Below are positions 33,292-42,221 of a stretch of 64,000 bases of DNA, piece by piece. The translations under genes and the position numbers were made by a program. The stretch comes from Ramlibacter tataouinensis (GTDB lineage: Bacteria > Pseudomonadota > Gammaproteobacteria > Burkholderiales > Burkholderiaceae_C), in NCBI RefSeq assembly GCF_001580455.1, contig NZ_CP010951.1:1302001-1366000 (forward strand). Direction: 5' to 3'. The notes beneath the pieces were generated by a model that saw only the letters and a list, made by a program, of their open reading frames with translations, was not told where the DNA came from and did not search any database. Each line of letters begins with the position of its first letter. The first letter of the stretch is position 1.

Positions 33292-33832
33292 CAAGCCATT
33301 GACTGAGCACCAGTACCGATGGCTTGGTGGGCGCCGCGAGTATGGTGCAAGAGCAGACACACACCACCGCCAGCCAACACGGTCGAAGCCCGACTCGACA
33401 AGGGGCGAGCCGTGAACCGAGCGACCCCGCAGCGCCCGCGCTGCGCGCGGGCCCAACGAGAGCCGCACCCTTCGCAGCGCGGCGCGAGTTGTAGGCGTTC
33501 TCGCGCGTGCCTGCTCGCCTTTTTGGTAACGATGTGCTGATGCAGGCCTCGAGTTGGCTGGCGCCCAACTCCCCGCTCGCGCTCCAGCTGCAACGCCGGC
33601 CACTCACGCAGAGCGTCACACCAGCCGCCTGGTGACCGGGCCCCTGCTGGCCCGGATCCGGACTTCACGGGCACGCTGACGTCATCGGAGGCGGTAGATC
33701 AGCCAGCTGCCTGCCCGAACAGGAGTTTCCTCACCAGTGCCTTCTTCCTCCATGGGTCGGCGGACAATGCGCTCTTCGCTGCACCCATGGAAAACTGTCT
33801 TGGCACGCCCCTCTCCCTGGCCTGAGAAGGTC
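33292..33832. other. Gene-poor interval with two strong hairpins
   Basis: No convincing gene is seen in about 540 bases. Two perfect inverted repeats stand out: GCCCGCGC/GCGCGGGC with a 3-base loop (33434-33452) and CCGGGCC/GGCCCGG with a 6-base loop (33636-33655). The composition is atypical in places. It could be a remnant of a mobile cassette or a non-coding RNA region; neither can be shown. Confidence 0.4.
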
Positions 33833-34027
33833 ATGGCGCTACTGCGCGCCGGCAACCCGGCGGCCGCGATCGCCCAGATCAAGGTGGCGCCCAGCGTGCG
33901 CGAGCTGCAGGCGCTGGAGAAAGCGCTTGCCGCCGCCCAGCTGGCAGGAAGGTGGCGCGACGTCGATGTCGCCATCGCCGAAAGCCAGCAGGCGCTCTCC
34001 GCGCCTCGGCTGCACCGGTCGCCATGA
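33833..34027 (+). CDS. Small protein coupled to the DEAD-box helicase
   Basis: A 64-residue helical protein (rich in Ala, Leu, Gln, Glu), starting at ATG 33833 behind GAGAAGG. Its stop overlaps the helicase ATG as ATGA, so the two are translated together. The longer frame starting further upstream has no ribosome site. No family is recognised; a helicase partner role is an inference from coupling only. Confidence 0.55.
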   Translation: MALLRAGNPAAAIAQIKVAPSVRELQALEKALAAAQLAGRWRDVDVAIAESQQALSAPRLHRSP

Positions 34028-35301
34028 CCGGAACCTTTGCGTCGCTGGGGCTCTGCGCCGAGCTCTCGCACGCGTGCAAGGCGGCGGGCTACGCCGCTCC
34101 CACCCCGATCCAGGTGGAGTCCATCCCGTCCCTGCTGGGCGGGCAGGACCTGCTCGGCCTGGCCCCGACCGGCTCCGGCAAGACCGCGGCATTCGCGCTG
34201 CCGCTGCTGCAGCGGCTGGTCGCCGGCCGGCAGCACGCGCCCAGGCGTGTGCGCGTGCTCGTGCTGGTGCCGACGCGCGAACTGGCGGCGCAGGTCGGGG
34301 AGGTGTTCCGCCGCCTCGGCACGTTCTTCACCCGCCCGCCGAAGGTCGCAGTGCTCCATGGCGGGGTGTCCGTGAACCCGCAGATGATGGGCCTGCGGGG
34401 CGGCGCCGACATCGTGGTGGCCACGCCGGGCCGCTTACTGGACCTGCTGGATCGCAATGCGCTGCGCCTGGACGCCGTCGAGGCCCTGGTGCTCGACGAA
34501 GCCGACCGCCTGCTGGACCTCGGCTTTGCCGCCGAGCGCGAGCGTGTGCTTGCTGCCTTGCCTGCCAGGCGGCAAAGCGTGCTGTTCTCTGCCACCTTCC
34601 CGCCGGATGTGCAGGAGTTGGCCGACAGCCTCCTGCACGACGCAGTGCGAGTCGAGGCAACATCCCCACCCAGCGCCGAGCCGGCGATCATCCAGCGGGT
34701 GATCTCGGTCGATGCGCGGCGCCGTACCGAGTTGTTGCGCCACCTGGTGCAGCAGGGCGGGTGGCAGCGCGTGCTGGTGTTCGTCGCGACCCGCTACGCC
34801 ACCGAACACGTGGCGCGCAAGCTGTACGACCGCGGCATCTACGCCGCACCGCTGCACGGTGACTTGAGCCAGTCGCGGCGCACCGAGGTGCTGGACAATT
34901 TCAAGGACGGTGGCTTTGACGTGCTGGTGACCACCGACCTCGCCGCCCGCGGCATCGACATCCCCGGGCTGGAGGTGGTGGTCAACTACGACCTGCCGCG
35001 CTCACCCAACGACTATGTGCACCGCATCGGCCGCACGGGACGGGCGGGCGCGAGCGGGGTCGCCGTGAGCCTGGTGAGCGCAGGCACGGAAGCGCACTTT
35101 CGGCTGATCGAAAAGCGGCAGCACCTGACGCTGCAACGCGAGCAGGTGGCGGGCTTCGAACCCGTCGAGGTGGTAGCGGATAGCAAGGCCACAGCCGAAG
35201 CAGGCGTCGGTGGGGTCAAGGGAAAGAGACCCAGCAAGAAAGACAAGTTGCGCGCGGCGGCCGCCGCCGGGGCGGTGAAACTGGATCGCGGCGACTCGTG
35301 A
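34024..35301 (+). CDS. DEAD-box RNA helicase (RhlE-like)
   Basis: A 425-residue ATP-dependent RNA helicase. The Q-motif (GYAAPTPIQVESIP), Walker A APTGSGKT, motif Ia PTRELAAQ, DEAD in VLDEADRLLD, SAT in LFSATFP, and the C-terminal motifs VFVATR, TTDLAARGIDIP and HRIGRTGRAG are all intact. The C-terminal extension is Lys/Arg-rich, as in RhlE proteins that help ribosome assembly or RNA decay at low temperature. It is coupled to the small gene upstream by an ATGA overlap. The exact paralogue cannot be named. Confidence 0.93.
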   Translation: MTGTFASLGLCAELSHACKAAGYAAPTPIQVESIPSLLGGQDLLGLAPTGSGKTAAFALPLLQRLVAGRQHAPRRVRVLVLVPTRELAAQVGEVFRRLGTFFTRPPKVAVLHGGVSVNPQMMGLRGGADIVVATPGRLLDLLDRNALRLDAVEALVLDEADRLLDLGFAAERERVLAALPARRQSVLFSATFPPDVQELADSLLHDAVRVEATSPPSAEPAIIQRVISVDARRRTELLRHLVQQGGWQRVLVFVATRYATEHVARKLYDRGIYAAPLHGDLSQSRRTEVLDNFKDGGFDVLVTTDLAARGIDIPGLEVVVNYDLPRSPNDYVHRIGRTGRAGASGVAVSLVSAGTEAHFRLIEKRQHLTLQREQVAGFEPVEVVADSKATAEAGVGGVKGKRPSKKDKLRAAAAAGAVKLDRGDS

Positions 35302-35392
35302 CATCGCTGTGTCGGGCTGCATGCGCAGGACGAAAGGCGTCTACGGGCTGGATTGCCACTTCCAGCCAGGAGCGGACTCCCTCGACGGCCAG

Positions 35393-35947
35393 CTAGGCGG
35401 ATGACGTCCCGAAACGCCGAAGCACACCTTCAACGGTTCCCAGACGAGCGACAAACACGGCCTCCCGGCGAGGGTCAAGATACTTGCACATCTTCAGGAG
35501 GAGACCCATCTCAGCCGAGAATTCCGATCCGATGATCGTGTACCCCGCCTTGAGCTTGGCGATGAGGACTGCGTTGTTGGCTGCACGGTGATGCGACTCG
35601 ACGCGCGAGCAGCCAAGTGCTCGCGCCTCTTCCTCGATGCCCGCCATCAGTCGCTTGTACACGCCCCGATGGCGATGCTCGGGCAGGACGCCCGAGTTCC
35701 CGACGTGCAGGACTTCCCCGGGCAACAACCAGCCGTGACTCCAACCGACCAGCACGTCGCCCTCGAATGCGCCGACTCGCACCTGGTGAGCTCCGGATTT
35801 GGTCGGGGCTGACGCAGTCGTGCCAAACAGGCGCTCGCGAACGATTTGGCGATCAGGATCGTGCAGGATCGCGTCAAGCATCCTGGTGAACGCAGGTTCC
35901 TCGAAGCGGTCGACGCTGCGGATTGTGATTTCTATGGGATCGCTCAT
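35393..35947 (-). CDS. GNAT family N-acetyltransferase
   Basis: A 184-residue cytoplasmic acetyltransferase. The acetyl-CoA binding motif A is visible as VGNSGVLPEHRHRGVYKRLMAGIEEEA (V/I-x-R/H-x-x-G pattern HRHRGV), followed by the ANNAVLIAKLKAGY motif B. The substrate cannot be predicted. ATG 35947 begins the domain; the open frame upstream to 36007 is basic and lacks a ribosome site. It is divergent from the M48 lipoprotein gene. Confidence 0.82.
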   Translation of the reverse strand: MSDPIEITIRSVDRFEEPAFTRMLDAILHDPDRQIVRERLFGTTASAPTKSGAHQVRVGAFEGDVLVGWSHGWLLPGEVLHVGNSGVLPEHRHRGVYKRLMAGIEEEARALGCSRVESHHRAANNAVLIAKLKAGYTIIGSEFSAEMGLLLKMCKYLDPRREAVFVARLGTVEGVLRRFGTSSA

Positions 35948-36075
35948 CCGGCGCGAGCATACCGTGAGGCGCCGCCGCGCCGGCCAGGACGGGGAAGTCC
36001 CTTTCATTCTTTAGGCTGGAGGGGGTACCCTCGGTCCAGTCACTGCACCCAAGATGGGCCCGGTGGAGGTCAGAG

Positions 36076-37578
36076 ATGAGCATGCATCCCTTTCGCCCGC
36101 TGTTGCTGGCTGCGCTGCTGTTGTCGGCTTGCGTCTCCCAGGTGGTCAACCCGGTCACCGGTCGCACCGAGCTCTCGGCGATGGACGAGGCCGCCGAGAT
36201 CCAGGAAGGCGCCAAGGCACATCAGGACGTGATGAAGGAGTACCGCGCCTACGCGGACCCCGGATTGCAGGCCTACGTGAACGAGGTGGGCCAGAAACTC
36301 GCCAGGCAGTCGCACCGGGCCAACCTGAAGTGGACCTTCACGGTGCTCGACAGCCCCGAGATCAATGCCTTCGCATTGCCCGGAGGCTACGTGTACGTCA
36401 CGCGCGGGATCATGGCCTACCTCGACAGCGAGGCCGAGCTGGCAGGGGTGATGGGCCACGAGATCGGCCATGTCACCGCGCGGCACGGCGCGCAGCGCGC
36501 AACGCGCCAACAGACTGCGGGCATCGGCGTCCTCGCCGCCACGGTGCTTGGCGCCGTGCTCGAGGCGGGCGGCGTGGGTGGCGCGACCGGCCTCGCGAGC
36601 CAGGTGTCGCAGACGGCCGCGGCGGGCTACATCGCGTCTTACAGCCGCGACCAGGAATCTCAGGCTGACGAGTTGGGGGCTGAGTACCTGACGCGCAACC
36701 GCTACAACCCGCAGAACATGGTCGAAGTGATCCAGGTGCTGAAGAGCCAGGAACAGTTCGCCGCCGACATGGCCAAGGCTGAAGGCAGGCGGGTGCCGTC
36801 GGCCTCGAACTGGCTCTCGTCGCATCCGGCCAATGACAAAAGGCTCGCCGACATCAAAGCGTTCGCTGCCAAGTACAAGAGCCAGGAAGGCTATGCCGAC
36901 GACGGACGCGCGCGCTACCTGCAAGCCATCGCCGGCATGGCCTTCGGCGACAGTCCCGAACAGGGACTGGTCCGGGGGCGCAACTTCTATCACGAGGGCC
37001 TAGGCATCGCGCTCACGGCGCCGCAAGGCTGGCAGATCCAGAATGCCCCCGAGGCGATCGCGCTCGTCAATGCCGCCGGCGACGCGGGCCTGGTGGTGCG
37101 CCTCGTGCCACCGAAGGCCGGCAACACGCACGAGGAGGTGATCCGCAATGTTCTCAAGCCGCTCGACGGCCGGATCGACCGACGCACCATTCATGGTTTG
37201 GCCGCCACTCATTTCTCGGGGACGGTTCGCAACCAGCAGGGGCAGACCGGACAGGTCGCGCTGACCCTGGTCAGCGGCCCGGCCGGGCGTACCTACTGGC
37301 TGCAGCAAGCGGCCAGCAACGCCGACGCGCGCCAGCGTGCCCAGGCCGGATTGATGGAAGCCGAGTCCTCCTTTCGCCCCATGTCACCGGCCGACCGCGC
37401 GGCGGCCAGGCCGTGGAGCGTGCAGGCGGTGCCCTATCCGCGCGGGGGTTTCGGCGAGCTGGCGAAGTCGACACCCCTGCCGGCGGAAAGGGCCGAGGCG
37501 CAGCTGAAGCTGATGAATGGCGTGTACGGTGGTGGCGCTGATCCAAAGCCCGGGCAAGCGGTCAAGGTGGTGAAATGA
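36076..37578 (+). CDS. M48 family metalloprotease, lipoprotein
   Basis: A 500-residue zinc protease of the envelope. The signal peptide ends at a lipobox (LLSAC19), so it is a lipoprotein. The active site is GHEIGHVTARHGAQ and the third ligand Glu lies in DQESQADELGAEYL. A C-terminal region (about 290-420, SQEGYADDGRARYLQAI onward) is the extra domain of YggG/LoiP-like and BepA-like proteases that degrade misassembled outer-membrane proteins. A GGAGGTCAGAG ribosome site precedes the ATG. The last 60 residues include a conserved-looking segment with KTVK-type basic end. Confidence 0.92.
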   Translation: MSMHPFRPLLLAALLLSACVSQVVNPVTGRTELSAMDEAAEIQEGAKAHQDVMKEYRAYADPGLQAYVNEVGQKLARQSHRANLKWTFTVLDSPEINAFALPGGYVYVTRGIMAYLDSEAELAGVMGHEIGHVTARHGAQRATRQQTAGIGVLAATVLGAVLEAGGVGGATGLASQVSQTAAAGYIASYSRDQESQADELGAEYLTRNRYNPQNMVEVIQVLKSQEQFAADMAKAEGRRVPSASNWLSSHPANDKRLADIKAFAAKYKSQEGYADDGRARYLQAIAGMAFGDSPEQGLVRGRNFYHEGLGIALTAPQGWQIQNAPEAIALVNAAGDAGLVVRLVPPKAGNTHEEVIRNVLKPLDGRIDRRTIHGLAATHFSGTVRNQQGQTGQVALTLVSGPAGRTYWLQQAASNADARQRAQAGLMEAESSFRPMSPADRAAARPWSVQAVPYPRGGFGELAKSTPLPAERAEAQLKLMNGVYGGGADPKPGQAVKVVK

Positions 37579-37680
37579 GCTCGGGCAGGATCGCCATTGC
37601 GACTTCGACAACGGCGCAATCAAATCCGCATCGCTGTTTGTCCTAGCAGTACCCGCCTGCCTTGTCGACTCCAATAAGAA

Positions 37681-38556
37681 ATGCTCCAGAAAGCGCAGCC
37701 GCTTGTCTCGGTCCTGATTCCGGCCTACAAGGCGTCGCTGCTGATCGAGGGTGCGATCGCATCCGTACTTGAACAGGGCCATCCTGCCGTGGAGATCCTG
37801 GTGGCACCAGACGACGGGCAGGACTACAGTCGGCTGGCGCATCGCTATCGGGAGGTGAAGGTCATCCCTTCTGCAGCAGTGCGCAGTGGTCCGGGCGCCG
37901 CTCGCAACCGAGCCCTCTATGAGGCCAAGGGAGACTTCATTACGGTCCTCGACCACGATGACCTGTGGCAACCGGGATACCTTGGGGCCCTGCTTGAACA
38001 GGCGGAGAGGCGCGGCCTGGCTTTTGGCCGGTCCAACCCGGTGGACCAGGACCTGCAGCCAATCAGGGTTCCGCCGATGGAGGCCTCTTTGGACATCGAG
38101 AGGTTTGCAATTGCTGCCTGTTCGGTGCGACCCATGGCGCACCGGTCTCTCGAGGTCGCGTACTACGATTTCTTGAGCGAGGACACCCTGCACGCGGCCA
38201 CCTTGCTGGCCAGGCACGGTCCCTCCCCAGTGGTCCCGTTCGGGTACTGCCAGGTGGTCTCACCGACTTCAACCGCGGCGTCGACGAAGGAAGGCGTTTT
38301 CCAGGATACCTACCTGCGGCTGGCGAAACTTGCCCGCGACAACCCGCGCGCTATCGGACTGGACGCCGTTGGTCGAGCCGGCCGGGAGCGAGTGGCCCGA
38401 CTGTTCGAGTACCGTCTGGAGGTGAGCCGCAGGTTTCAAGACGCAGGTGTCCAGAGCTTTGAGCGCTGGATCGCAGGAAAGGAGCTGTCGCTGGCCAACG
38501 ATATCTGGGAAAAACACGGCCACCCGAGAGTTCACGAGGTGGCCGCCGCGAGCTGA
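37681..38556 (+). CDS. Family 2 glycosyltransferase
   Basis: A 291-residue GT-A fold transferase. The nucleotide-sugar binding start VSVLIPAYKA and the metal-binding LDHDDLW (DxD-like) are clear; a PGAARNRAL motif precedes it as in other GT2 proteins. The sugar and acceptor are not known. The C-terminal 60 residues are helical and may bind the membrane. No partner glycan gene lies next to it, so it is probably an isolated gene. Confidence 0.85.
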   Translation: MLQKAQPLVSVLIPAYKASLLIEGAIASVLEQGHPAVEILVAPDDGQDYSRLAHRYREVKVIPSAAVRSGPGAARNRALYEAKGDFITVLDHDDLWQPGYLGALLEQAERRGLAFGRSNPVDQDLQPIRVPPMEASLDIERFAIAACSVRPMAHRSLEVAYYDFLSEDTLHAATLLARHGPSPVVPFGYCQVVSPTSTAASTKEGVFQDTYLRLAKLARDNPRAIGLDAVGRAGRERVARLFEYRLEVSRRFQDAGVQSFERWIAGKELSLANDIWEKHGHPRVHEVAAAS

Positions 38557-38910
38557 AGGGGGCGAGGAGAAGCTCCCTGCCGCCGGCGGTCGAAGCCCGT
38601 GCCGAGCTGGCGATCGGCGAAGACAAAGGGACACCCACGCGAGTCCTGGTCGGTGACCCCCGCTTATTCCAAAAGAGCGGACTTCTGGCGGAGTGGACGG
38701 GACAAGCCCTGCCACGCCGCCCTCCAGAGGGAAAAGGTCGCCGGGAACGCTCGCGATTACACGGTCTGGTTCACGGTTTGGATGGCTTCAATGATAGCTC
38801 GACCGGGCCACTTGACGCGGCCACGTGCCTTCTCAGCGGGATAGCTCACTTCATGTGGCTTGATCGATCACAATCGAGTCCAACGTCGTCAAGCGGACCG
38901 AAGAGTCGAA
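38557..38910. other. Interval without visible genes
   Basis: About 350 bases with no frame that looks coding. GC is slightly lower than around it. No repeats, tRNA or clear promoter is seen. Confidence 0.5.
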
Positions 38911-39276
38911 ATGGTCAAATGGGTAGCTGTCGTCTTAGTCGGCACCGTAACCTGCGCCGCAGCGTTTGCGCAATCCCTGGACGATCGGGTTCGCGAGCTC
39001 GAACGTCGCGTCGAGCAGCTTGAAAAGCAAGTTGCGCAGCCCGCGTCATCCGTCAGCGCCCCTAAGCCCGCATCCAGACAGCCGGACGGTTGGCGGCATC
39101 GAGAGAATTGGCGTTCCCTTACGCGGGGTATGACAGAGGGCGACGTACGTTCCATTTTGGGTGAGCCACAGCAGGTCAACGTCTATCCGAGTTTTAGCCG
39201 CTGGGTATACCCCGCGGGAGGTGATGCAACCTTTGACGCCGGACGGGGACTTCAGGGTTGGACTGAGCCACGCTGA
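38911..39276 (+). CDS. Exported BamE/SmpA-like small protein
   Basis: A 121-residue periplasmic protein with a signal peptide (1-20, ending FAQ), a short coiled coil (DDRVRELERRVEQLEKQV) and a C-terminal BamE-type fold: WRSLTRGMTEGDVRSILGEPQQV followed by aromatic beta strands. This fold occurs in outer-membrane assembly factors and related envelope proteins. There is no lipobox, so it is soluble. ATG 38911 starts the signal peptide. Confidence 0.75.
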   Translation: MVKWVAVVLVGTVTCAAAFAQSLDDRVRELERRVEQLEKQVAQPASSVSAPKPASRQPDGWRHRENWRSLTRGMTEGDVRSILGEPQQVNVYPSFSRWVYPAGGDATFDAGRGLQGWTEPR

Positions 39277-39322
39277 GGTGATGTCGGCCGTCAGCTGAGC
39301 TTAACAGTCAAGACCGCGCCGA

Positions 39323-39358
39323 CGGGATGCCCTCCGAGTCGAACCACCGGACATCCCG
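39323..39358. terminator. Possible bidirectional terminator hairpin
   Basis: CGGGATG and CATCCCG form a 7-bp stem with a 22-base loop between two convergent genes. No T run follows, so this is weak evidence. Confidence 0.3.
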
Positions 39359-39362
39359 CGCA

Positions 39363-41042
39363 TCAGCGGATGGTGAACGGACCGCCCGTTGAGTTCTGCA
39401 CCGCCCATTGCCCATTACCGATGAACTTCAGAGTAATGCTGTCGTTCGGCTCGCGCTCGCCTGCTGTGATCCCGCCCCAGGTTCCTTTAGAGGTGCGGTT
39501 GTCCACGCTCGCGGAGAGGCCGCTGCCGGCAACTGCCGCAAGCATGTTGCCGTCTGCAGACATGGCAAGAGCACTCGCAGGTTGGGCGGTAAGCGGTGCG
39601 AACGTGGCGCCCCCGTCCGTTGACATCAGCATGCTCCCCGAGTCCAACTCGGTCCCGTCACAGCGAGACCAGGAGGTGCTGCCAACGGCAATGATGTTGC
39701 CGTTGCTGCTCATCGCGACGCTGGCGTAATTGCGCAGCCCCCCGAGGCGCGTCCAGGTCGCGCCGCGGTCGTGTGACAAGAAGACCCCGCTGCCCTGGGG
39801 GCCGTCGGTCGACGCGCACGTTGCAGCGACCCTGCCCACGAGTGCGATTGTGTTCCCGTCAGCCGTCATCTTGACCCGGTACCAAGGCTCAAGCCGAGGG
39901 GTGGTCTCACCGGTGAGCACGACCGGCAGCGGCTTCCAGGTCGCCCCGGCATCGATTGAAATGAACGTTTCCGATGTTTGGGCCACGGCCACGATCACTT
40001 GCCCGTCAGCCGAGTTGTCCACGCTGCGCCACTCGTATGTGCCCGGCGGCAGCTTGGCTGCAATCCACGTCGTGCCGCCGTCGTTGCTGACCTGGAGGCG
40101 CCCCGTCGGGGTGGTGTCCGAGTTCGGCGCGATGACGGCCGCTAAATGTTGGCCGTCTGCCGCGATGGTCACGGATTGGAAGTTCAAGCCCGCCGTGTTG
40201 TCCACCAGCGGATCGGCCAGACGGTTCCAGGTGGCGCCGAAGTCGGTGGACGTGAACATGCCGCCTCCAACTTGCACGGCCACCATGCGGCTGCCGCTAG
40301 GGGTCATGTCTGAAGAAATCCAGCCCCCGCCGCTCGGGCTGTTGTCCGCGGTCCAAGTGTGGCCGCCATCACGCGATACCTTGAGCACGTATGCGCTATC
40401 CGACCCTCCCACCGCAGCGTCGGCTATCAGCACGTCGCCCGTGGCGTCCGACGAGACACTCGTGATGGGGCTATACGCGATACACGGATACCAATACGCG
40501 GGTCCACCGTGGTACGGGGTCCCACAAGACCAGCTCGACGTCAGCCGCGCTTGCCATACCGTGCCTAGTGGCGCCGTGCCGTTCATGCCCGATGTGAGAA
40601 TGCTCTGGCCGGCGTTCTGCGCGATGGCCCAAAGCCACGAGGTGCTGGTCGCGCTGATAGTCACGGTGTCGTTGAGGCTGGCCAGCGCGGGCAAGGTGAG
40701 CGTCACTGTTGCACGTTTCGGACCTACAACGTCTTGGATGGGGGCTGTGACGCTGTAGCTGGTGTTGACTGCCAACTGCGTGTTGGCAGTGACCTGCACT
40801 GGTTGTCCTGGTGCCGGTGCCGGTGCCGGTGCGGATGCGGATGCGGATGCGGGTGCGGGTGCGGGTGCGGGTGCGGGCGCTGGTGCCAGCGCCACTGGAG
40901 GGCTCGTTGTATCGCCGCTACCTCCGCCGCCTCCGCACGCTACCAGCCACAATGCCGAGAGTGTGCAGCTCACCACGACGCGAGTGCGGCACGGAACAGC
41001 TTGGTTGGGACGCCATTCGTTTTGGGACATGCTCATTCTCAT
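39363..41042 (-). CDS. Asp-box (BNR) beta-propeller lipoprotein
   Basis: A 559-residue exported protein. The signal peptide ends in a lipobox (LVAC36), followed by a Gly-run and an Ala-Pro/Ser-Ala repeat linker (about residues 52-78) encoded by hexanucleotide repeats. The body contains at least six Asp-box motifs (DGGHTW, DFGATW, DGGTTW, DAGATW, DRGATW, DGGATF) that mark sialidase/BNR propeller blades. The enzymatic residues of sialidases are not evident, so it is more likely a structural or binding propeller. It is on the minus strand, convergent with the BamE-like gene. Confidence 0.85.
   Translation of the reverse strand: MRMSMSQNEWRPNQAVPCRTRVVVSCTLSALWLVACGGGGGSGDTTSPPVALAPAPAPAPAPAPASASASAPAPAPAPGQPVQVTANTQLAVNTSYSVTAPIQDVVGPKRATVTLTLPALASLNDTVTISATSTSWLWAIAQNAGQSILTSGMNGTAPLGTVWQARLTSSWSCGTPYHGGPAYWYPCIAYSPITSVSSDATGDVLIADAAVGGSDSAYVLKVSRDGGHTWTADNSPSGGGWISSDMTPSGSRMVAVQVGGGMFTSTDFGATWNRLADPLVDNTAGLNFQSVTIAADGQHLAAVIAPNSDTTPTGRLQVSNDGGTTWIAAKLPPGTYEWRSVDNSADGQVIVAVAQTSETFISIDAGATWKPLPVVLTGETTPRLEPWYRVKMTADGNTIALVGRVAATCASTDGPQGSGVFLSHDRGATWTRLGGLRNYASVAMSSNGNIIAVGSTSWSRCDGTELDSGSMLMSTDGGATFAPLTAQPASALAMSADGNMLAAVAGSGLSASVDNRTSKGTWGGITAGEREPNDSITLKFIGNGQWAVQNSTGGPFTIR
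40810..40893. repeat. Hexanucleotide repeat tract in the lipoprotein linker
   Basis: About 14 units of the type GGTGCC, GGATGC and GGGTGC follow one another and encode the Ala-Pro/Ala-Ser linker. Units are multiples of three, so copy-number change alters linker length without shifting the frame. Confidence 0.8.
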
Positions 41043-41287
41043 TCCGCTCGTTACATCTAAGCGGAGGGCGTGAGACTTGCCTCATGTGACAGTCGAGCTC
41101 ACCCGGAAATTCCGCATTAGCTCATCAGTGTACTTTGCCCATTCGCGCTGCCTCCCCTCAAGCTCGGCGGCTCATGTCCGAAACCGCGAAAGGAGCGACT
41201 CCCCGGTCAAATCCCGACCGCTGTGGCGAGCGGATTCGTCTGGACGGCACCAGCGAAACTTGCCGCTGTCGCTGGTCTCATCATGTT

Positions 41288-41881
41288 TTAGCTGATCTTC
41301 AGACACTTGAGCGCAATGAGCTCTGTCGTGGGTAGCAACGTAGTCACAGCTGCATCGGCATCTATGAATTGCTCATAAACAACGCTGGATGTGCCAGCAT
41401 GGGCGATTGCACAGCGGAGCTTGTAGAACCTAAGGACGCTCTTGTGATGTGGGATTGCTGACCGATACAGCTGGTCGCCAGCTGCGTTCCGATCAAGCGC
41501 GATCATGAACTGGTTATTGGCGGCGATCAGCCCGTCTACGACCGAACCAAAAGCGTCGAAATCGGCATCCAGGTGAAGCACGTCTGCAAGCGAGACAAGT
41601 TGGTTGACTTCGTTGCTAACCTTCGCTTGGGCATCCTTCAGGGCCCTAACAGCGTCAGCCTCAAAGTCCTGCATTAGCGTGGCTTTGATGTTTGCTAGAT
41701 ATCCATTCTCTAGGATGCGGTAGAGGGACATAAACCGCCATTTTGGGTGCGTCACCAAGCCAGCTTCATTCAGTAGGCGTGCTTGGACCGCGGTCAGGCT
41801 ACGGAACCCCCCGCTCACGGCAAGCGTTCCTCGGTTCGAGACTAGGCGAGGGAACGGTGACTGACTGGCCAAGCTCCGCAT
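41288..41881 (-). CDS. HEPN-like hypothetical protein
   Basis: A 197-residue helical protein with an R156-xxxx-H161 motif (RCAIAHAG) at the end of the fifth predicted helix. This Rx4-6H signature is typical of HEPN-domain proteins, many of them RNases in toxin-antitoxin and defence systems. The N-terminal 30 residues look less protein-like, so the start may lie further in, for example at the Met near residue 50. GC content is lower than in the surroundings. No partner nucleotidyltransferase gene is present. An in-frame open stretch just upstream (41906-42181) is separated by a TAG and might be an older N-terminal part. Confidence 0.55.
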   Translation of the reverse strand: MRSLASQSPFPRLVSNRGTLAVSGGFRSLTAVQARLLNEAGLVTHPKWRFMSLYRILENGYLANIKATLMQDFEADAVRALKDAQAKVSNEVNQLVSLADVLHLDADFDAFGSVVDGLIAANNQFMIALDRNAAGDQLYRSAIPHHKSVLRFYKLRCAIAHAGTSSVVYEQFIDADAAVTTLLPTTELIALKCLKIS

Positions 41882-42221
41882 GCTGAAGCCCGAACATCGC
41901 GCAGACTAGTCGAACACCCTCACTGGGAAAGTGGAGGGGGAATGCCAGTATTGCCTTGGCATTTGCCCAGGTCCGCCATTCACTGTGGGCGTTCCCTCCG
42001 GCGCCATTCCACTCGTCTCCGCGCCCAAGAAGCCAACATGATCCTGGCCCAAAGCGACATCCAGTTGCACCAACCAATCGGAATAGTATGGGTGAGTGCA
42101 GCCGGGACCCGCCAAAGGTGCCAAACCCAGATTTCTGAACAGATTGAGCACGCGACCGCTTCCGCCGCCGAAAGCAGACATCGGGGCATCCGAGCAAGGA
42201 CTTGACGGTAAGTCTGGCCTC
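41882..42221. other. Low-GC interval between the HEPN-like and BASS genes
   Basis: No firm gene is seen. A 91-codon frame on the minus strand (42181 down to 41906) ends in a TAG eight codons before the HEPN-like start and in its frame, but has no ribosome site and unusual composition. It may be a remnant. Confidence 0.4.

Noticed and set aside
33451..33640. attC-like motifs (GCCCAAC and GTTG...) in the gene-free interval
   Set aside because: The inverse cores do not pair as in integron attC sites and no integrase or cassette gene is near.
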